DNA of 64,000 nucleotides, from NCBI RefSeq assembly GCF_900176115.1, contig NZ_FWWR01000017.1, positions 1-64,000 of the forward strand, given 5' to 3'. The notes under the pieces are model-generated. The model was given only the letters and a program-made list of their open reading frames with translations. It searched no databases and was not told the origin of the DNA. Each line of letters begins with the position of its first letter. Within the stretch, counting starts at the first letter, position 1. Shown in pieces: positions 1-9,271 of this stretch. Source of the stretch: Peptoniphilus asaccharolyticus DSM 20463. Lineage in GTDB: Bacteria; Bacillota; Clostridia; Tissierellales; Peptoniphilaceae. The position numbers and the translations under genes were made by a program.

Positions 1-633
1 ATATATAGAATGATACACGCCAAAAAGCTGCCAAAAACTAGTATGAAAAATTTGAGAAGAAAAGCTAAATTTAAAAGGCCAGCAGAAAAAAGAGGAAAAT
101 TCAATGATAAAGGTAGAACAATTAAGAAAAGACCTAAAGAGATATACAGAAGGCAAGAATTAGGCCACTGGGAAGCAGATACAGTGGAATCAGGCAGATT
201 AGATCATAAAAGGAAAAGTAGATGTTGTTTCGTAACTTTAGCAGAAAGAAAATCTAGATATTATATAGCAATCCTAGTTGAAAATAGAAAGTCGGAAAGC
301 GTAACACCAGCAATAATAAATGCATTAAAAGATTATCCAAAAGAATTAGTAAAAACAATAACCTTTGATAGAGGTAAAGAATTTTCAGAATTTGAGAAAA
401 TAGAAAAAGAATTAGGATGCAAAACTTATTTTTGTGATCCCTATTGTGCATGGCAAAAAGGTACAAATGAAAATAGTAACGGACTTTTGAGGGAGTTTTA
501 TCCTAAGGGTATGGATTTATCAGAAGTGAATATTGATGAATTAAATTATAACTTAAGTTTAATGAATAATAGACCTAGAAAATGTATAAAATATAAAACA
601 CCTAAAGAAGAACTTTTTGGTCTCTTACCATAG
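1..633 (+). CDS. IS30 family transposase, C-terminal part (cut by window start)
   Basis: This is the DDE-type integrase domain of an IS30-family transposase, which would cut and join the ends of the element. The frame is open from base 1 and its residues match the C-terminal two thirds of the intact 328-residue copy at 21483-22469. Visible features include the HWEADTVE motif with its acidic residue, the TFDRGKEF region and the C-terminal NNRPRKCIKYKTP segment typical of IS30 transposases. No frameshift is visible in this part, so this copy could be active if its missing N-terminal helix-turn-helix region is intact. Confidence 0.92.
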   Translation: MYRMIHAKKLPKTSMKNLRRKAKFKRPAEKRGKFNDKGRTIKKRPKEIYRRQELGHWEADTVESGRLDHKRKSRCCFVTLAERKSRYYIAILVENRKSESVTPAIINALKDYPKELVKTITFDRGKEFSEFEKIEKELGCKTYFCDPYCAWQKGTNENSNGLLREFYPKGMDLSEVNIDELNYNLSLMNNRPRKCIKYKTPKEELFGLLP

Positions 634-660
634 GTGTTGCATTTGATTTGACAATTCGTC
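1..660 (+). mobile_element. IS30-family insertion sequence, copy a (3' part)
   Basis: This is the 3' part of an IS30-family element whose 5' end lies outside the window. It matches the copies at 10817-11935, 21456-22571 and 26971-28089. The terminal inverted repeat ends with GACAATTCGTC at 650-660. The next four bases are AATA, so the flanking duplication may be AATA, but the other flank is not visible. The right end contains a consensus outward-facing -35 hexamer, TTGACA at 648-653. Confidence 0.9.
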
Positions 661-688
661 AATAAAATAATATTTGTGGAGGCGCAAT

Positions 689-2029
689 ATGTCAGGAAAA
701 AATGTCGAAAAACGAGACGGTTTTAGCACTAAGTGGGGATTTATATTAGCGTGTATAGGATCAGCTGTAGGAATGGGGAATATTTGGAGATTTCCAGTTT
801 TAGTTTCGGCCTGGGGAGGAATGACATTTTTAATCCCGTACTGTATATTTGTAATTTTAATTGGTAGTACAGGAGTTATAGAAGAGTTCGCGCTTGGTCG
901 TGCTGCAGGAGCAGGACCGGTTGGAGCTTTTGGAATGTGCACAGAGCAAAGAGGAAATAGAAATTTAGGGGAAACTTTAGGATTAATACCTGTTTTAGGT
1001 TCTCTTGCACTTGCGATAGGTTACACATGTGTAATGGGTTGGATTTTTAAATATGCTTGGATGTCAATAGATGGCTCATTATTCGCTATGGGCAATGACA
1101 TGGAAGTAATAGGTTCTACATTTGGTCAAACTGCAGGAGCAGGCGGAGCTAATATGTGGATTGTTATAGCAATAATTGTAAGTTTAATAATAATGTCCAT
1201 GGGGATTGCAGGCGGTATAGAAAAAGCAAACAAAGTAATGATGCCAGTTTTATTTGCGTTGTTCATATGCTTAGCTATATACATAGCTCTACAACCTGGA
1301 GCATCTAATGGATATAATTACATTTTCACTGTAAACTCAGAAGGATTAAAAGATCCTAAACTTTGGATTTTCGCTTTTGGACAAGCTTTCTTCTCATTAT
1401 CAGTTGCAGGAAATGGTTCAGTAATATACGGATCATATTTGAGTAAGAGTGAAAACTTAATAGATTCAGCAAAACAAGTTGCATTCTTTGATACTTTAGC
1501 TGCAATGCTTGCTGCAATAGTTATTATTCCAGCAATGGCAGTTGGTGGAGCTGAATTATCAGAAGGTGGCCCTGGTCTTATGTTCATTTACTTAGTAAAT
1601 GTAATTAATGGAATGGTAGGCGGAAGAATTATAGGAGTTATCTTCTACATCTGTGTACTATTCGCCGGAGTCAGCTCAATAATCAACTTATATGAAACAC
1701 CAGTTGCAGTACTACAAGAAAAATTTAACATGAAGAGATTAGTTGCAGTTGCAATCGTTCACGTAATAGGTTGTGTTGTAGCAATATTTATACAAGCTAT
1801 AGTTTCTCAATGGATGGATGTAGTTTCAATTTACATTTGCCCATTAGGAGCACTTTTAGCAGGTATCATGTTCTTCTGGGTAGCAAAGAGAGAATTTGCA
1901 GAAGAAGCCGTAAATTTAGGTTCACCTCATAAAATCGGAGGTTGGTTCTATCCTACAGGAAAGTATCTATACTGTGCTTTAGCGCTTCTTGCGTTAGTAG
2001 CCGGAGCTGTTTTTGGAGGAATAGGTTGA
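689..2029 (+). CDS. Sodium-dependent transporter, NSS (neurotransmitter:sodium symporter) family
   Basis: This is a polytopic membrane protein of 446 residues. It should import an amino acid or similar small substrate with sodium, as bacterial NSS proteins of the LeuT fold do. The N-terminal signature is clear: GSAVGMGNIWRFP lies in the first membrane segment, where the family binds sodium and substrate. Eleven to twelve hydrophobic segments follow, which is the usual family length. I chose ATG 689 because GGAGG lies 6 bases upstream; a TTG five codons earlier has no such site. The IS30 copy a end is only 28 bases upstream, so the native promoter has probably been displaced. The substrate cannot be read from the sequence. 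Confidence 0.9.
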   Translation: MSGKNVEKRDGFSTKWGFILACIGSAVGMGNIWRFPVLVSAWGGMTFLIPYCIFVILIGSTGVIEEFALGRAAGAGPVGAFGMCTEQRGNRNLGETLGLIPVLGSLALAIGYTCVMGWIFKYAWMSIDGSLFAMGNDMEVIGSTFGQTAGAGGANMWIVIAIIVSLIIMSMGIAGGIEKANKVMMPVLFALFICLAIYIALQPGASNGYNYIFTVNSEGLKDPKLWIFAFGQAFFSLSVAGNGSVIYGSYLSKSENLIDSAKQVAFFDTLAAMLAAIVIIPAMAVGGAELSEGGPGLMFIYLVNVINGMVGGRIIGVIFYICVLFAGVSSIINLYETPVAVLQEKFNMKRLVAVAIVHVIGCVVAIFIQAIVSQWMDVVSIYICPLGALLAGIMFFWVAKREFAEEAVNLGSPHKIGGWFYPTGKYLYCALALLALVAGAVFGGIG

Positions 2030-2040
2030 TAAAATAAAAG

Positions 2041-2062
2041 TCCCCTTTTAAAAGGGGATTTT
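2041..2062 (+). terminator. Intrinsic terminator after the NSS transporter
   Basis: A perfect stem TCCCC TTTTAAAA GGGGA at 2041-2058 is followed by TTTTAT. It begins 11 bases after the transporter stop codon. A second, weaker hairpin (CCCTT/AAGGG) follows at about 2069-2084. Confidence 0.75.
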
Positions 2063-2088
2063 ATATAGCCCTTTTTGCAAGGGGTCAT

Positions 2089-2184
2089 ATGTTTATATGG
2101 GGAGCCATGCTCATTGGTATTATGCCCTATATTTATAAAACACCAGTAGAGGTTTTAGTTGAAAATATTGGTAAAATTGTTTAA
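2089..2184 (+). CDS. Possible 31-residue membrane peptide next to the NSS transporter
   Basis: This short frame starts with ATG behind an AAGGGG Shine-Dalgarno-like sequence and ends with TAA. The peptide has one hydrophobic stretch (FIWGAMLIGIMPYIY) followed by a charged tail. Some bacterial NSS transporters are followed by a tiny single-span subunit (the MetS type), and the position fits that idea. However, the residues do not clearly match that family, and a terminator lies between the two frames. It could also be chance or a remnant. Confidence 0.3.
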   Translation: MFIWGAMLIGIMPYIYKTPVEVLVENIGKIV

Positions 2185-2190
2185 CTTGTA

Positions 2191-2226
2191 TTGACAAATC
2201 AAGTAATATATAATAAAAAATATAAA
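2191..2226 (+). promoter_or_regulatory. Possible promoter for the SLH surface protein
   Basis: A consensus -35 hexamer TTGACA lies at 2191-2196, within an AT-rich stretch that includes TATAAT at 2209-2214 and TATAAA at 2221-2226. Neither -10 candidate has the ideal 17-base spacing, so the exact -10 is uncertain. The surface protein starts about 110 bases further on, behind AAGGAGG. Confidence 0.35.
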
Positions 2227-2336
2227 TCATATACAAAAATCATATGATATTCAAATCCTGATTTATTTTATGGGGGGGTAGCAAAGCTAGTAAATAAGCC
2301 AAAAATCACACATTAAAATAATAAAAGGAGGAAAAA

Positions 2337-5300
2337 ATGAGCGATATTACAAATTTTAGAACAAGAAAAAATCAGATCGCTAAAAGTTTAAAAAAGCTAA
2401 TTCTATATTTATTGGTTATAAGCTTAGTGCTACCATCCTTAACAGAAGTTGCATGGGCGGCAGCTAATCCACCGGAAGCAATGCTTAAAGACAATCAAGC
2501 GAGAGCAGGAGAAGCACCATGGAAGCCTGACGATTATGAAAATGGTTCAGACGCTGCTGTAATGGCAAGAACGGGCTTTTGTGGAAATGTAGGTGATTTA
2601 TTATTTAGAGGAAGTGTAAAGGGCATACATTACACTCAATGGAAAGACCCTTATGATGAATTTGGTTGGTCAATGAAACCAGGCGGAAATGATAATTATG
2701 CAGATGAACTTATTAGAGTAAATGCAAAATTTGATAAAGAGACCAATACTATACATTGGAAGATTATAGTTAAAGGTCAAAGTGCTGGACCACTTATGGG
2801 TGTAACAAAAGACTTAACTAATCCATATTTTTATATTGCGATATCAAGAGGTTTAGAAAGTCCGAGGAACCTCTATGTTTCTAATGGATTTAGAAAGTTG
2901 AAAGAATATCCTGACAATTGGCATGCTCTGCATACTGGCAACTTCCAAATGTATGATGTTACTAAAGGTAGCAATTCTATTTTATATAATGGAAGAAGAA
3001 TTTTAGGAAAAACTGACCAAACGAAAGAATTTCTACAGGAAAAATATAGGCTGCCATGTACAGGGGACAACAAAGATAGCTCAATGGATTACAACATAGA
3101 GAAATACAACTACTATTCAAAGTATGCAATCAGAGACAATCAGAGTGGTTTTAATGAAGCAAACACTAGGATGTATTCCTTCACTACTGAGCTGGACATT
3201 GGAGAAGTAGTTGCAAACGCAGAACTTCCAAATGTAGATAGCGATTTTACCAACTATATGGGCTGGGGCGGAAAAAGAAATGACGTAGATTTATCCGGTA
3301 AAGTATGGGTAACTGTTGGTGCTACAAGTAGAGAGCTTGGCGTAAATAAAGCAAAACCACACGGAACAGGAAATTACAACTTCTCTAAAATTGCAGTTGT
3401 TGACGTTATGCCTAATGAAGATAAGCTAAATTTAAAGCCTTACTATAACGAAGAAAAGGGAAAACCAGGAGACACTGTAAAGTTACCAATCAAATTCGAG
3501 GATAATAAAAAATTCCCAGAAGGAACTCGTTTCATGTTAGAATCTGATCCAAAGGATGAATTTAATGTAGATCCTAGTACTGGGGAAATTACTCAAAAAC
3601 CAGCTACAAAAACTGGACCTAAAAGTATAAATGAATACACTGGAGAAGTTACTGTCAAGATTCCAAAGAACGCAAAAGACGGAGAAAAGATAACGGATAA
3701 AGTTCATGTTATTTATCCAGACGGTTCAAAGCGCATTGTACCATTTGTAGTAAAAGTAATCGAAGACACAACAGCAAAAAAAGTAACTGAACTAGGTGGA
3801 CTAAGCCCAGAAACAATAAAAGTATGGGTAAATGATCCAATCACTTGGTCAAAAGGTGTAAAAGCTACAAAAGGTGAAAACAAAGATGAAGTAGCAAAAT
3901 TACTAAAAGACGCAAAAGTAACAGACAAGACACAACCAGAAAGAACATCAGCAGTAGCAGGAGAAAAACAAGGAACACTACTAGTAACATTTAAAGACAA
4001 CTCAAAATTAGAAGTAGCAAATCAAATGTTAATCGTAAGCAATGAAAAAGTAGTAGACCCAGAAGATCCTAACAAACTACCAGATGACAAAATCAAAGTA
4101 GAATTTGCAAAGGGAACAGGCGTAACAAATGTAGCAGCAAAGAATCTATATGTAAAACCAAACACAACATTAGTAGACGCAGACTTCCCACAAGCAACAT
4201 TAGAAAATGGATACAAAAACCTAACATGGACACCAGCAGACAAAAAAGTAACAACAACAAACAAGAAATTCACAGCAACAGCTACACCGAAAACAACAGC
4301 AGAAAAGATTGAAGGCTTAGGCGGCATAGAAGGAAAAGACCTAGCAGCATGGGTAGGCGACAAATTAGACTCAGACTTCTGGAAGAAAGGTGTAGAAGCT
4401 AAGTCGACAGATACTACAGTGAAAGCAGTAGTAAAAGTAGCTATCCAAGCAGCAAAAAAGGTTGAAGACACAACAACACCAGCAAGAACAACAGCTGCTG
4501 AAGTATTAAATCCAACAGATGGAAAATTAAAGATCACATTTGCAGACGACTCAACACTAGAAGTAACACAAAAGCTATATGTATACGAAAATGGCGCTCA
4601 AAAACCAGAAGGCGGAAAACCAGTACCAACAGACGCAGCGACAGTAACATTCACAAAAGATAATGAATCAATCAAAGCAGACGGTTGGGACGCAGTAAAA
4701 CCAATAATCGTAAAGAAAGGTACAGCAGTACCAGAAGGAAAATTCCCTAATGCAGAAGCAAAAGAAGGATACAAGAGCGTAACATGGACACCAGCAAAAG
4801 ACACAGTAGTAAATGCTGATCAAGCATTCAATGCAAAAGCAGAAAAGATAGACTACACAACAGACAAGATCATTCCATGGGTACCAGGAACAGATAAAGA
4901 GCCAGACAAAGGAAGCGATGATAAACCAATTCCAACAGATTATATTACAGTAACTTTCCAAGCTCAAAAAGAAGGTACAACAGCACTAGGAAAAGTAAAA
5001 GTTGGAACAAAAGAAGGCGCAGAAGTAAAAGCCAAAGTAAAACCAGGCACAAACCTTTCAACATTAAAAGTTGAAGGTAAAGAAGAAGCTTTAATAAAAG
5101 CAATACCAAACGAAGGCTATGGATTTACAGTATGGGCACCGGAATTAGGCGTAGCACAAGCAGACAAACCATACGTAGCAAAATTCATCAAAGACGGAAG
5201 CGAAGTACAACCAAAGGATCCAATTCCAACAGGATGGCATAGAGTAACAGTAAAACAAGACGCAACAATTGTAGCAGGAACAGTTACAGAAAAAACTTAT

Positions 5301-8300
5301 GCAGTAAAAGACAAACTATCAAAAGATAAATTGGTAGATCTAACAGGAAAAGCTGTAGATAAACATGAAAATCCTGCATGGTACGATGGAAAAACTAACC
5401 TAGGAGCAAAACCAACACAAGACGTAGCAGTTAGTGCAGACAAAACAATCCTAGCAAAAGCAACAGCTGAAAAAGACACAACAACAGACAAGATCATTCC
5501 ATGGGTACCACAAGATCCAAAGAATCCAGAAAAGGACAAACCAACAGAAGGCTCAGACAAGAAACCAATTCCGGACACATATGTAACAGTAACCTTTGAA
5601 TCAGAAGACGAAGCAAAAGGTGAAATTAAGATAGGTGAAAAACAAGGTAAAAAAGTTTGGGCAAAAGTTGCGCCAGAAACTCTTTACAAAGACATCAAAG
5701 AAAAAGTCAGCGTTGTAGGAAAAGCAGGAAACGAACTTAAGAACTGGACACCAGCAGAAAAGATAACAGACACTTACAAGATGGTAGCAAATGACGCCTA
5801 CACAGCACATTTCATTAAGAAGGGTGTTGAAGATGCAGCATCTAAGCTTAAAGATAAACTTGACCCACAAGATATCAATGTTTGGAAAGACTATCCAGTA
5901 AAAGATATTAACTGGAAAGATGGCGTTAAGTTAAAAGAAGGTACAGAAGATACTGGCGGCAAATTACAAGAACTAATAGACAAAGCAACAGTAACAGATG
6001 AATCAAAGAGAGATACAAGTGCTGTTGGTAAACATCCAGGAACACTAAAAGTAGCTTTTGAAGATGGATCTGAACTTAATGTAGTAAAACAAAATCTTGT
6101 TGTTAAGGACCATATTCTTCCGGACAATGACGAAAATGCGCCTAATGATGCTATCAAAGTTAAATTCTTACTTGGCGAAGGTGTAAAAGTTGTTAAAGAA
6201 GGTGTTACTACTGAAGGAATTAAGGAAACCCCAGTACTTTATAAAACTTATAAAATAAAACCAGGGACAAACCTTGGCGAATATAAACATTCAGTATTAA
6301 AAGAAACAATATTTAAATTGATAAATGCAGAAGTTCTTGATGACACTTATAAAGATGTAGCTTGGAAGGGTAAAGTAACTAATGATCCAACAAACTATGT
6401 TGTAAGCCAAGATAATAACGAATTTACTGCATATGCAAAAAAAGCTAGTGACAAAGACATCATCCCATATATACCAGATGATCAAAACAATCCAACAAAT
6501 CCAGATGACAAGAATGTACCAAAAGAAGACACTGATGGTAAGCCAATCAAAAAAGATGACTATATAATCGTATCCTTTAAGATTGAAAAACCTAGAGCAG
6601 CAACACTAGTATTAGATGGTAAAAAAGGAAAAGTCATATCAGCTTTAGTTAAAAAGACAAATCCAATTAGAAAATGGTCAGAACTAACCCTACCAACAAT
6701 TGGACAAACAATGGATCAAAACAACCAATACACATTTGAAAAATGGGTAGACGCATCTAAAGCAGAAATGACAGCTGACAAACAACTTGAAGACAAAGCA
6801 GTATACACAGCAACCTTCAAGACAAATGATGGATTCGATAAAGATGCGATAATTGGATTCAACTTCATAAAAGACCCAACAAAGATGGAATACAATGAAG
6901 GCGAAAAACCAAATCATGATGGCTTAAAAATTGAACTAGTAGACAAGAACAACAATAAAGTCACAGTAACAAAAGATAAGCTAGAAGAATATGGAATCAC
7001 AATCGAACCAAAAGAAGACACAGCATTAACAAAAGAAGATGATGGAAAACATCTAGTAGCAAAGATCACAACAAAAGATGGAGACGGACAAGACAAAGAA
7101 TTAACAGCAAGTTCACCAGGAACATTAACTGTAAATCAAAAACCAGTACAAGATAAATCTACAACACCTACTATAAATCAACCAACTGTTGGAGATGAAA
7201 AGATTAAAGGTAAGGGTGTCGTAGGAGCAACTATTGTAGTTAAAGACGGCAATGGTAATGAAATTGGAACAGCTACAGTTGACCAAAATGGTGATTGGGA
7301 AGTAACAGTTCCAGCAGCTGAACCACTTCAAAAAGATGAAATAATAAAAGCTACTCAAACTGAAACTGGTAAGGATCCATCTGAACCAGCATCAACAACA
7401 GTAAAAGACAAAGAAGATACAACTGCAAACCCAACTATTAATCAACCTTACGAAGGCGATGATAAGATTACTGGTAAGGGTGAACCAGGTTCTGATATTG
7501 TAGTCAAAGACAAAGACGGCAATGAAATTGGTAAAACTAAAGTGGATGATAATGGTAACTGGACTGTAGATGTACCTGCAGACAAGCCATTAAAACAAGG
7601 AGATACTATTAAAGTAACTCAGACTGATGGTAATGGAAAAACTAAAGATGCTGAAACAACAGTAAAAGGCAAAGAAGATACAACTGCAAACCCAACTATT
7701 AATCAACCTTACGAAGGCGATGATAAGATTACTGGTAAGGGTGAACCAGGTTCTGATATTGTAGTCAAAGACAAAGACGGCAATGAAATTGGTAAAACTA
7801 AAGTGGATGATAATGGTAACTGGACTGTAGATGTACCTGCAGACAAGCCATTAAAACAAGGAGATACTATTAAAGTAACTCAGACTGATGGTAATGGAAA
7901 AACTAAAGATGCTGAAACAACTGTAAAAGGTAAAACTACTCCTACACCAGAACCAACTCCAGAACCACAACCAACACCTGATTACAATCCATGGTGGCCT
8001 ATCTACTTCGGTTCTACTAAGATTGAAGCTAAACCAGAACCAAAATCATTAGAAAGACACGAAGCATATATCTCTGGTTACCCAGATGGAACTGTAAGAC
8101 CTGATGGCAAGATCACTAGAGCGGAAGTATCTACTATATTTGCAAGATTAACTGAAAATAGTGCTCCTGCAAATTATTCACCTAAGTTCTCTGATGTTCT
8201 AGCATATGATTGGTTCTCAGACAGCGTTATGAAGCTTTCTAAGAAAGACATCATCAAGGGATATCCTGATGGAACATTTAAACCTAATAAGAGCATAACT

Positions 8301-8684
8301 AGAGCAGAATTTGCAACTATCGTTTCTAAATATATTAAGAATCCAAAAGCTGCTGATGAAACATTCGTAGACGTACCAATGAATCATTGGGCAAAAGATG
8401 CTATTGCTAAAGTTAAGGCTGAAGGATTAATCTCAGGCTATCCTGATGGAACATTCAAACCAGATGCTCCTATCACTAGAGCGGAAGCAGTATCTATCGT
8501 AAACAGAATGTTCGATAGAGCGGCTGACGGCGAATTCGTAAGAGAACACAGATTTGAAATTAAATCTTTCAAAGATTTAGTAGAAAATCACTGGGCTTAC
8601 TACGAAATCATAGAAGCAGTTCACACTCATGACTATGAAAGAATAGGCACAAGAGTTGAAAAATGGGACAAGATTGTAAAATAA
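2337..8684 (+). CDS. Large multidomain surface protein with Rib-like, Ig-like and SLH domains
   Basis: This is a secreted cell-wall protein of 2115 residues. The N-terminus has a long signal sequence: a hydrophobic run at about residues 20-40, with likely cleavage after VAWA. An N-terminal region of unknown fold (about 45-360) is followed by a Rib-like domain ending in the YPDGSKR-type segment (about 365-475). Next come repeated modules with a W..GV, a DGTL/GTL and a F.D.S.LEV pattern (near 478, 651 and 1164). These alternate with modules that end in W.PA and TA.F. Three tandem bacterial Ig-like domains (about 1610-1865) lead to a proline-rich linker. Three SLH domains (about 1906-2085), each with a GYPDGT and ITRAE motif, should bind secondary cell-wall polymer. 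Its role in adhesion is inferred. The start is set by AAGGAGG six bases upstream. Confidence 0.9.
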   Translation: MSDITNFRTRKNQIAKSLKKLILYLLVISLVLPSLTEVAWAAANPPEAMLKDNQARAGEAPWKPDDYENGSDAAVMARTGFCGNVGDLLFRGSVKGIHYTQWKDPYDEFGWSMKPGGNDNYADELIRVNAKFDKETNTIHWKIIVKGQSAGPLMGVTKDLTNPYFYIAISRGLESPRNLYVSNGFRKLKEYPDNWHALHTGNFQMYDVTKGSNSILYNGRRILGKTDQTKEFLQEKYRLPCTGDNKDSSMDYNIEKYNYYSKYAIRDNQSGFNEANTRMYSFTTELDIGEVVANAELPNVDSDFTNYMGWGGKRNDVDLSGKVWVTVGATSRELGVNKAKPHGTGNYNFSKIAVVDVMPNEDKLNLKPYYNEEKGKPGDTVKLPIKFEDNKKFPEGTRFMLESDPKDEFNVDPSTGEITQKPATKTGPKSINEYTGEVTVKIPKNAKDGEKITDKVHVIYPDGSKRIVPFVVKVIEDTTAKKVTELGGLSPETIKVWVNDPITWSKGVKATKGENKDEVAKLLKDAKVTDKTQPERTSAVAGEKQGTLLVTFKDNSKLEVANQMLIVSNEKVVDPEDPNKLPDDKIKVEFAKGTGVTNVAAKNLYVKPNTTLVDADFPQATLENGYKNLTWTPADKKVTTTNKKFTATATPKTTAEKIEGLGGIEGKDLAAWVGDKLDSDFWKKGVEAKSTDTTVKAVVKVAIQAAKKVEDTTTPARTTAAEVLNPTDGKLKITFADDSTLEVTQKLYVYENGAQKPEGGKPVPTDAATVTFTKDNESIKADGWDAVKPIIVKKGTAVPEGKFPNAEAKEGYKSVTWTPAKDTVVNADQAFNAKAEKIDYTTDKIIPWVPGTDKEPDKGSDDKPIPTDYITVTFQAQKEGTTALGKVKVGTKEGAEVKAKVKPGTNLSTLKVEGKEEALIKAIPNEGYGFTVWAPELGVAQADKPYVAKFIKDGSEVQPKDPIPTGWHRVTVKQDATIVAGTVTEKTYAVKDKLSKDKLVDLTGKAVDKHENPAWYDGKTNLGAKPTQDVAVSADKTILAKATAEKDTTTDKIIPWVPQDPKNPEKDKPTEGSDKKPIPDTYVTVTFESEDEAKGEIKIGEKQGKKVWAKVAPETLYKDIKEKVSVVGKAGNELKNWTPAEKITDTYKMVANDAYTAHFIKKGVEDAASKLKDKLDPQDINVWKDYPVKDINWKDGVKLKEGTEDTGGKLQELIDKATVTDESKRDTSAVGKHPGTLKVAFEDGSELNVVKQNLVVKDHILPDNDENAPNDAIKVKFLLGEGVKVVKEGVTTEGIKETPVLYKTYKIKPGTNLGEYKHSVLKETIFKLINAEVLDDTYKDVAWKGKVTNDPTNYVVSQDNNEFTAYAKKASDKDIIPYIPDDQNNPTNPDDKNVPKEDTDGKPIKKDDYIIVSFKIEKPRAATLVLDGKKGKVISALVKKTNPIRKWSELTLPTIGQTMDQNNQYTFEKWVDASKAEMTADKQLEDKAVYTATFKTNDGFDKDAIIGFNFIKDPTKMEYNEGEKPNHDGLKIELVDKNNNKVTVTKDKLEEYGITIEPKEDTALTKEDDGKHLVAKITTKDGDGQDKELTASSPGTLTVNQKPVQDKSTTPTINQPTVGDEKIKGKGVVGATIVVKDGNGNEIGTATVDQNGDWEVTVPAAEPLQKDEIIKATQTETGKDPSEPASTTVKDKEDTTANPTINQPYEGDDKITGKGEPGSDIVVKDKDGNEIGKTKVDDNGNWTVDVPADKPLKQGDTIKVTQTDGNGKTKDAETTVKGKEDTTANPTINQPYEGDDKITGKGEPGSDIVVKDKDGNEIGKTKVDDNGNWTVDVPADKPLKQGDTIKVTQTDGNGKTKDAETTVKGKTTPTPEPTPEPQPTPDYNPWWPIYFGSTKIEAKPEPKSLERHEAYISGYPDGTVRPDGKITRAEVSTIFARLTENSAPANYSPKFSDVLAYDWFSDSVMKLSKKDIIKGYPDGTFKPNKSITRAEFATIVSKYIKNPKAADETFVDVPMNHWAKDAIAKVKAEGLISGYPDGTFKPDAPITRAEAVSIVNRMFDRAADGEFVREHRFEIKSFKDLVENHWAYYEIIEAVHTHDYERIGTRVEKWDKIVK
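7410..7931 (+). repeat. Two near-identical 261-bp tandem repeats encoding Ig-like domains
   Basis: The units 7410-7670 and 7671-7931 each encode 87 residues. They differ only at silent positions near the end of the unit (ACAGTAAAAGGC against ACTGTAAAAGGT). A more diverged third unit precedes them at about 7165-7409. The near-identity implies recent duplication or ongoing recombination, so copy number may vary between strains. Confidence 0.9.
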
Positions 8685-8749
8685 TTAAATAATTTTGTAT
8701 TTTATAACTTAATATGTAAATGTTTGGTTATGAAGTATGAATTAGAAAG

Positions 8750-8774
8750 ACCGGAGGATTACCTCCGGTTTTTT
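8750..8774 (+). terminator. Intrinsic terminator of the SLH surface protein gene
   Basis: The stem ACCGGAGG/CCTCCGGT with an ATTA loop (8750-8769) is followed by a run of T. It is the first of two strong terminators after this gene; the second is at 8876-8902, beyond an ISL3-like miniature element. Confidence 0.9.
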
Positions 8775-8776
8775 GT

Positions 8777-8868
8777 GGCTCTATAATATCCATTGGGGAG
8801 TAACCACCTTAATGGATGTTTGACATAGAGTCCTAGTTTTCACTAGCCCCAATGTTTGACATAGAGCC
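8777..8868. mobile_element. 92-bp miniature element (MITE-like) with ISL3-type ends
   Basis: The element starts with GGCTCTATAATATC and ends with ATAGAGCC. Its left 24 bases match the 5' end of the ISL3 element of this window (11963-11986, reverse strand) at 22 positions. Its right end contains two tandem copies of the ISL3 3' end motif TTTGACATAGAG, as the ISL3 element also does at 19958-20059. It has no coding capacity. It is best read as an internally deleted derivative that the ISL3 transposase could move. No clear 8-bp target duplication is seen. Confidence 0.6.
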
Positions 8869-8875
8869 GATAATT

Positions 8876-8902
8876 AAGGACCTCGTTGGAGGTCCTTTTT
8901 TT
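8876..8902 (+). terminator. Intrinsic terminator
   Basis: The stem AAGGACCTC/GAGGTCCTT (8876-8897) with a four-base loop is followed by a run of T. It lies between the miniature element and the small membrane protein at 8968, so it may have been the original terminator of the surface protein gene. Confidence 0.85.
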
Positions 8903-8967
8903 GTGCGAAAATTGATATAAAAAATATTTATGACACCATATAGTTGAAGAAAAAGGTTGGCGAATAT

Positions 8968-9252
8968 ATGAATCATAATAATTTGGATAAGTTAAAAAAG
9001 ATAAATATTTTATTTTCTGTAGTGGGATTGACTTTGATATTATCTATAATTATTTTTCGTGTAGACTATTCAAGTCCACTTTATTCAAAATTGACATATG
9101 GCGGAGTATGGTTTTTGGCTTTATCATTGGTTATATGGGCTATAGTTTTTGGGTATGAATTTAAGAAAATTTATAAGAAAGATAAAAAGATAGCCATATT
9201 AATTTTAGTTTTTATATTGGGAAGCATAACTTTTAGAGCATATTTAAAATAG
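8968..9252 (+). CDS. Small membrane protein of unknown function
   Basis: I do not recognise this 94-residue protein. It has a short charged N-terminus, three predicted membrane segments (about residues 12-30, 45-68 and 75-92) and lysine-rich loops between the last two. I prefer ATG 8968 over TTG 8944 because an AAAAAGG sequence lies upstream at a usable though long spacing, while nothing precedes the TTG. The thioredoxin-like pseudogene begins 20 bases downstream, so the two probably formed a transcription unit. Confidence 0.6.
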   Translation: MNHNNLDKLKKINILFSVVGLTLILSIIIFRVDYSSPLYSKLTYGGVWFLALSLVIWAIVFGYEFKKIYKKDKKIAILILVFILGSITFRAYLK

Positions 9253-9271
9253 AAGATTTTGTGGGGTATGT

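Noticed and set aside
3713-7358. Many long minus-strand frames under the SLH protein gene
   Set aside because: They are antisense shadows caused by A-rich codon use. None has a ribosome site or a recognisable domain.
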